From: Pisaster brevispinus
Taxonomy: Eukaryota; Echinodermata; Asteroidea; Forcipulatida; Asteriidae
Length of the DNA stretch: 64,000 bases
Reading direction: 5' to 3'
Assembly (NCBI GenBank): GCA_023634235.1
Contig: JAMKCF010000021.1
Span: forward strand, 11,543,764 to 11,607,763
Every line of letters begins with the position of its first letter. Within the stretch, counting starts at the first letter, position 1. The position numbers and the translations under genes were made by a program. This document shows positions 62,397 through 64,000 of the stretch, piece after piece. Under the pieces are notes generated by a model. The model made no database searches. It saw nothing but the letters and a program-made list of their open reading frames with translations, and was not told the DNA's origin.

Positions 62397-63665
62397 CTAA
62401 AAAATGAAGAGGAAGAAAAAGTAGTCAAAATTTAAGAAGCTAAATAGGCCCTCTTGATAATTGCAGAGATAATGTAAGGCTCCGTACAGGTTTTGGAAGG
62501 GGGTTCACCCTAAATAATGAAGATGAAGAAAATATTGTCAAAATAAAATTTAAGAAGCTAAAGGGGCCCTCTTGATATGGCAGAGATAATGTAAATACCT
62601 TGTATTTAAACTCAAAATAGTGCATTAAAACTCGGCTTTTTACTTGGTAATAGGGCGCCGGGTACCCGTGTTCTTGACTCGTGGTCCCAAGTACTCGTAT
62701 TCGGGTACTACTCGGCCACCTTTGTACTCGATGATACTTTGTGAATATTTGTTAATGTAACCACATACATCATTATCCAAACGCCATCAGGTTGATTAGC
62801 CCACATCAAAAGGGGGACGACCTTGGAATGTTGTTCATTGAGAATATTGACACGTAGCGAGGGAATACTGTCGGTGATTGGACGAGAATACTAGGACTTA
62901 GACTTGGACTCTGATGAAGCCAAGTTGCCACGTTAACCTCGAACTTGAATGTTATCTCTTGTAACATTGTTTTCTTAGTAATGTCAACTGCACTTTTTGT
63001 AGTTTTGATGTGAGCTGGGGATCCATGGGAGATCTGTCAGTTTTTCTTACTGAATGGATCACCCGGGATAGTTAAGAAATAAATAAATAAATAAACTCAC
63101 CTAATACGAGCATAATAACTCGACTGATACCAAGAGCCAGTGACTTATCCGACGGGTTGACAGAGCTGGAGAAATGATTATTTAAAAAAAAATAATAATA
63201 ATAATTGATTTTTTCTTGGAAAAAAAGAATCCTTTTTTTCTTCTCCAAACTTCAATTGTGTTTACAAGGATTCCGACTGTTTGGATAAAAGAACTATACT
63301 AACATAAAGCCTTCTTAATTAACGGTAATTTCCCTCTCAGGTGCATGCTTGCTATGTTCATGAAGCCAGTGCCTCTGTTAAAAACGGTAACAACTCAAAA
63401 CAAATTATTTGTAAACCTAGTAATCACAAAATCACTGTTCCAAGTCTTGGAGTTTGTTCCTTTACCTTACTATTATAATGATCCTCGGTGACGTAGCTGA
63501 ACTTAAAGTCAGTGCCCATACCACCATTAGAACAACGAAGACGGTCATGCTGGAGCAATTGTACTTGCAATGACCACTTGTTAACATTGAGGGCGTGGGT
63601 GAGATCGTGACGTCAGAAGAGGTCGGTGGAGAGACATTCTCGGAGCACGAACAGTTGCTGTACGT
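62056..63665 (-). CDS. Organic anion transporter (SLCO/OATP family), 3' part
   Basis: Three minus-strand exons (63665-63466, 63165-63101, 62396-62056) join with matching phases (2 and 1). The 63466-63665 exon encodes the end of the large Cys-rich extracellular loop (TYSNCSCSEN ... GHCKYNCSSM) and a transmembrane helix. The next exon encodes VNPSDKSLALGISRVIMLVL, matching the family motif around peDKSlALG. The last exon has PFPYLYGACIDSACLVWQSL and CGERGSCAVYDIERFR, the OATP C-terminal signature, then a final helix and a Gly/Asp/Asn-rich cytosolic tail ending YNIEGAT. OATPs are 12-helix plasma-membrane carriers for organic anions, bile salts, steroid and thyroid conjugates. The 5' part lies beyond the right edge. 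The subtype cannot be assigned. Confidence 0.88.
62365..62594. repeat. Tandem duplication over an OATP splice acceptor
   Basis: Copies 62365-62477 and 62478-62594 each run from GGCTCCGTACAGGT to CAGAGATAATGTAA. Each includes about 32 bases of exon, the acceptor and about 80 bases of intron. They differ by about a dozen changes. Confidence 0.9.
63101..63165 (-). CDS. SLCO/OATP penultimate exon
   Basis: 65 nt between acceptor TTTCTCCAG and donor GTGAGT. Encodes SVNPSDKSLALGISRVIMLV, a hallmark segment. Confidence 0.85.
63466..63665 (-). CDS. SLCO/OATP exon with end of Cys-rich loop
   Basis: 200 nt between acceptor CTTGCGTAG and donor GTAAAG. Contains NCSCSEN, KYNCSSM and the helix VFVVLMVVWALTL. 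Confidence 0.82.
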
Positions 63666-64000
63666 CTACGCAAGACAAACAAACAATATTTAAATTGACT
63701 TTCAATAAAATAAAAAAAACATCTCATGACTGGTTGCTTTGTTTCTAACAAGTTCAACACGGTTTTTGAATATTTGTGTAATATTGTTACAAATTGTTGC
63801 TATCTGTTTTGCTTTTTGACGGCTTCCCGTTGTTTTCCAACCTTGGTTGGCGTAAACTTGGGCTGTGATGTTACAATAAAACGGTCGATAGACTTAATGT
63901 TCATGACCATTTGTAATGCTTTTGTATTTCTGCTTATTCTCCTTATCGTGCCCATACACACTAGATGTTGTGTTTCAGCCAGAACTGAACATAGTCTTTG
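63666..64000 (-). other. OATP intron at window edge
   Basis: No further exon was recognised before the right edge. Upstream OATP exons are expected outside the window. Confidence 0.4.

Overview
The window looks like a piece of a metazoan nuclear genome. Genes are split by spliceable introns, most of the sequence is non-coding and AT-rich, and small non-autonomous DNA transposons, tRNA-derived SINEs and LINE tails are abundant. Product families and the style of repeats fit a marine deuterostome, most likely an echinoderm and perhaps a sea star. That placement is an inference, because no species-diagnostic sequence can be named from the window alone.

Layout from left to right. 1-3895 is AT-rich and pyrimidine-rich DNA without a clear gene, closed by a small array of tRNA T-arm-like repeats. 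A likely last exon encoding a Ser/Arg-rich stretch and a long C-terminal poly-Glu tail sits at 3896-4114 (+). An intact 5S rRNA gene is at 8783-8902 (-). The mitochondrial acyl carrier protein gene NDUFAB1 (+) occupies 9116-14660 in four exons. A two-exon gene at 19303-23745 (+) encodes a 533-residue seven-helix membrane protein with a Cys-rich cytosolic N-terminus; its predicted topology is inverted relative to a GPCR. A single coding exon at 28253-29305 (+) encodes a heparan-sulfate 3-O-sulfotransferase-like enzyme with unusual active-site substitutions. LINE reverse-transcriptase tails fill 29.7-31.1 kb. An epsin gene (+) has a candidate promoter and 5' exon near 31.65-31.83 kb and coding exons at 34515-35046, 36339-36544 and 39702-40604. 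40.6-49.0 kb is repeat-rich. A complete three-exon secreted protein with a farnesoic-acid-O-methyltransferase-like domain lies on the minus strand (53923-49060). A degenerate chromodomain exon lies near 56.5 kb (-). The right edge holds the 3' part of an organic anion transporter (SLCO/OATP) gene (-), whose 5' part lies beyond the window.

The genes appear functionally unrelated (mitochondrial lipoylation and complex I, endocytosis, glycan sulfation, membrane sensing or transport). No operon-like or pathway cluster is visible. The intergenic and intronic space is dominated by several MITE-like families. One palindromic family has about nine copies, and a second has a central palindrome seen in at least three copies.

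The least ordinary items are the inverted-topology seven-helix protein with paired CxxC motifs, the sulfotransferase with three altered active-site positions, a tandem duplication that copies a splice acceptor of the OATP gene together with an immediate in-frame stop, and a possible cassette exon in NDUFAB1.
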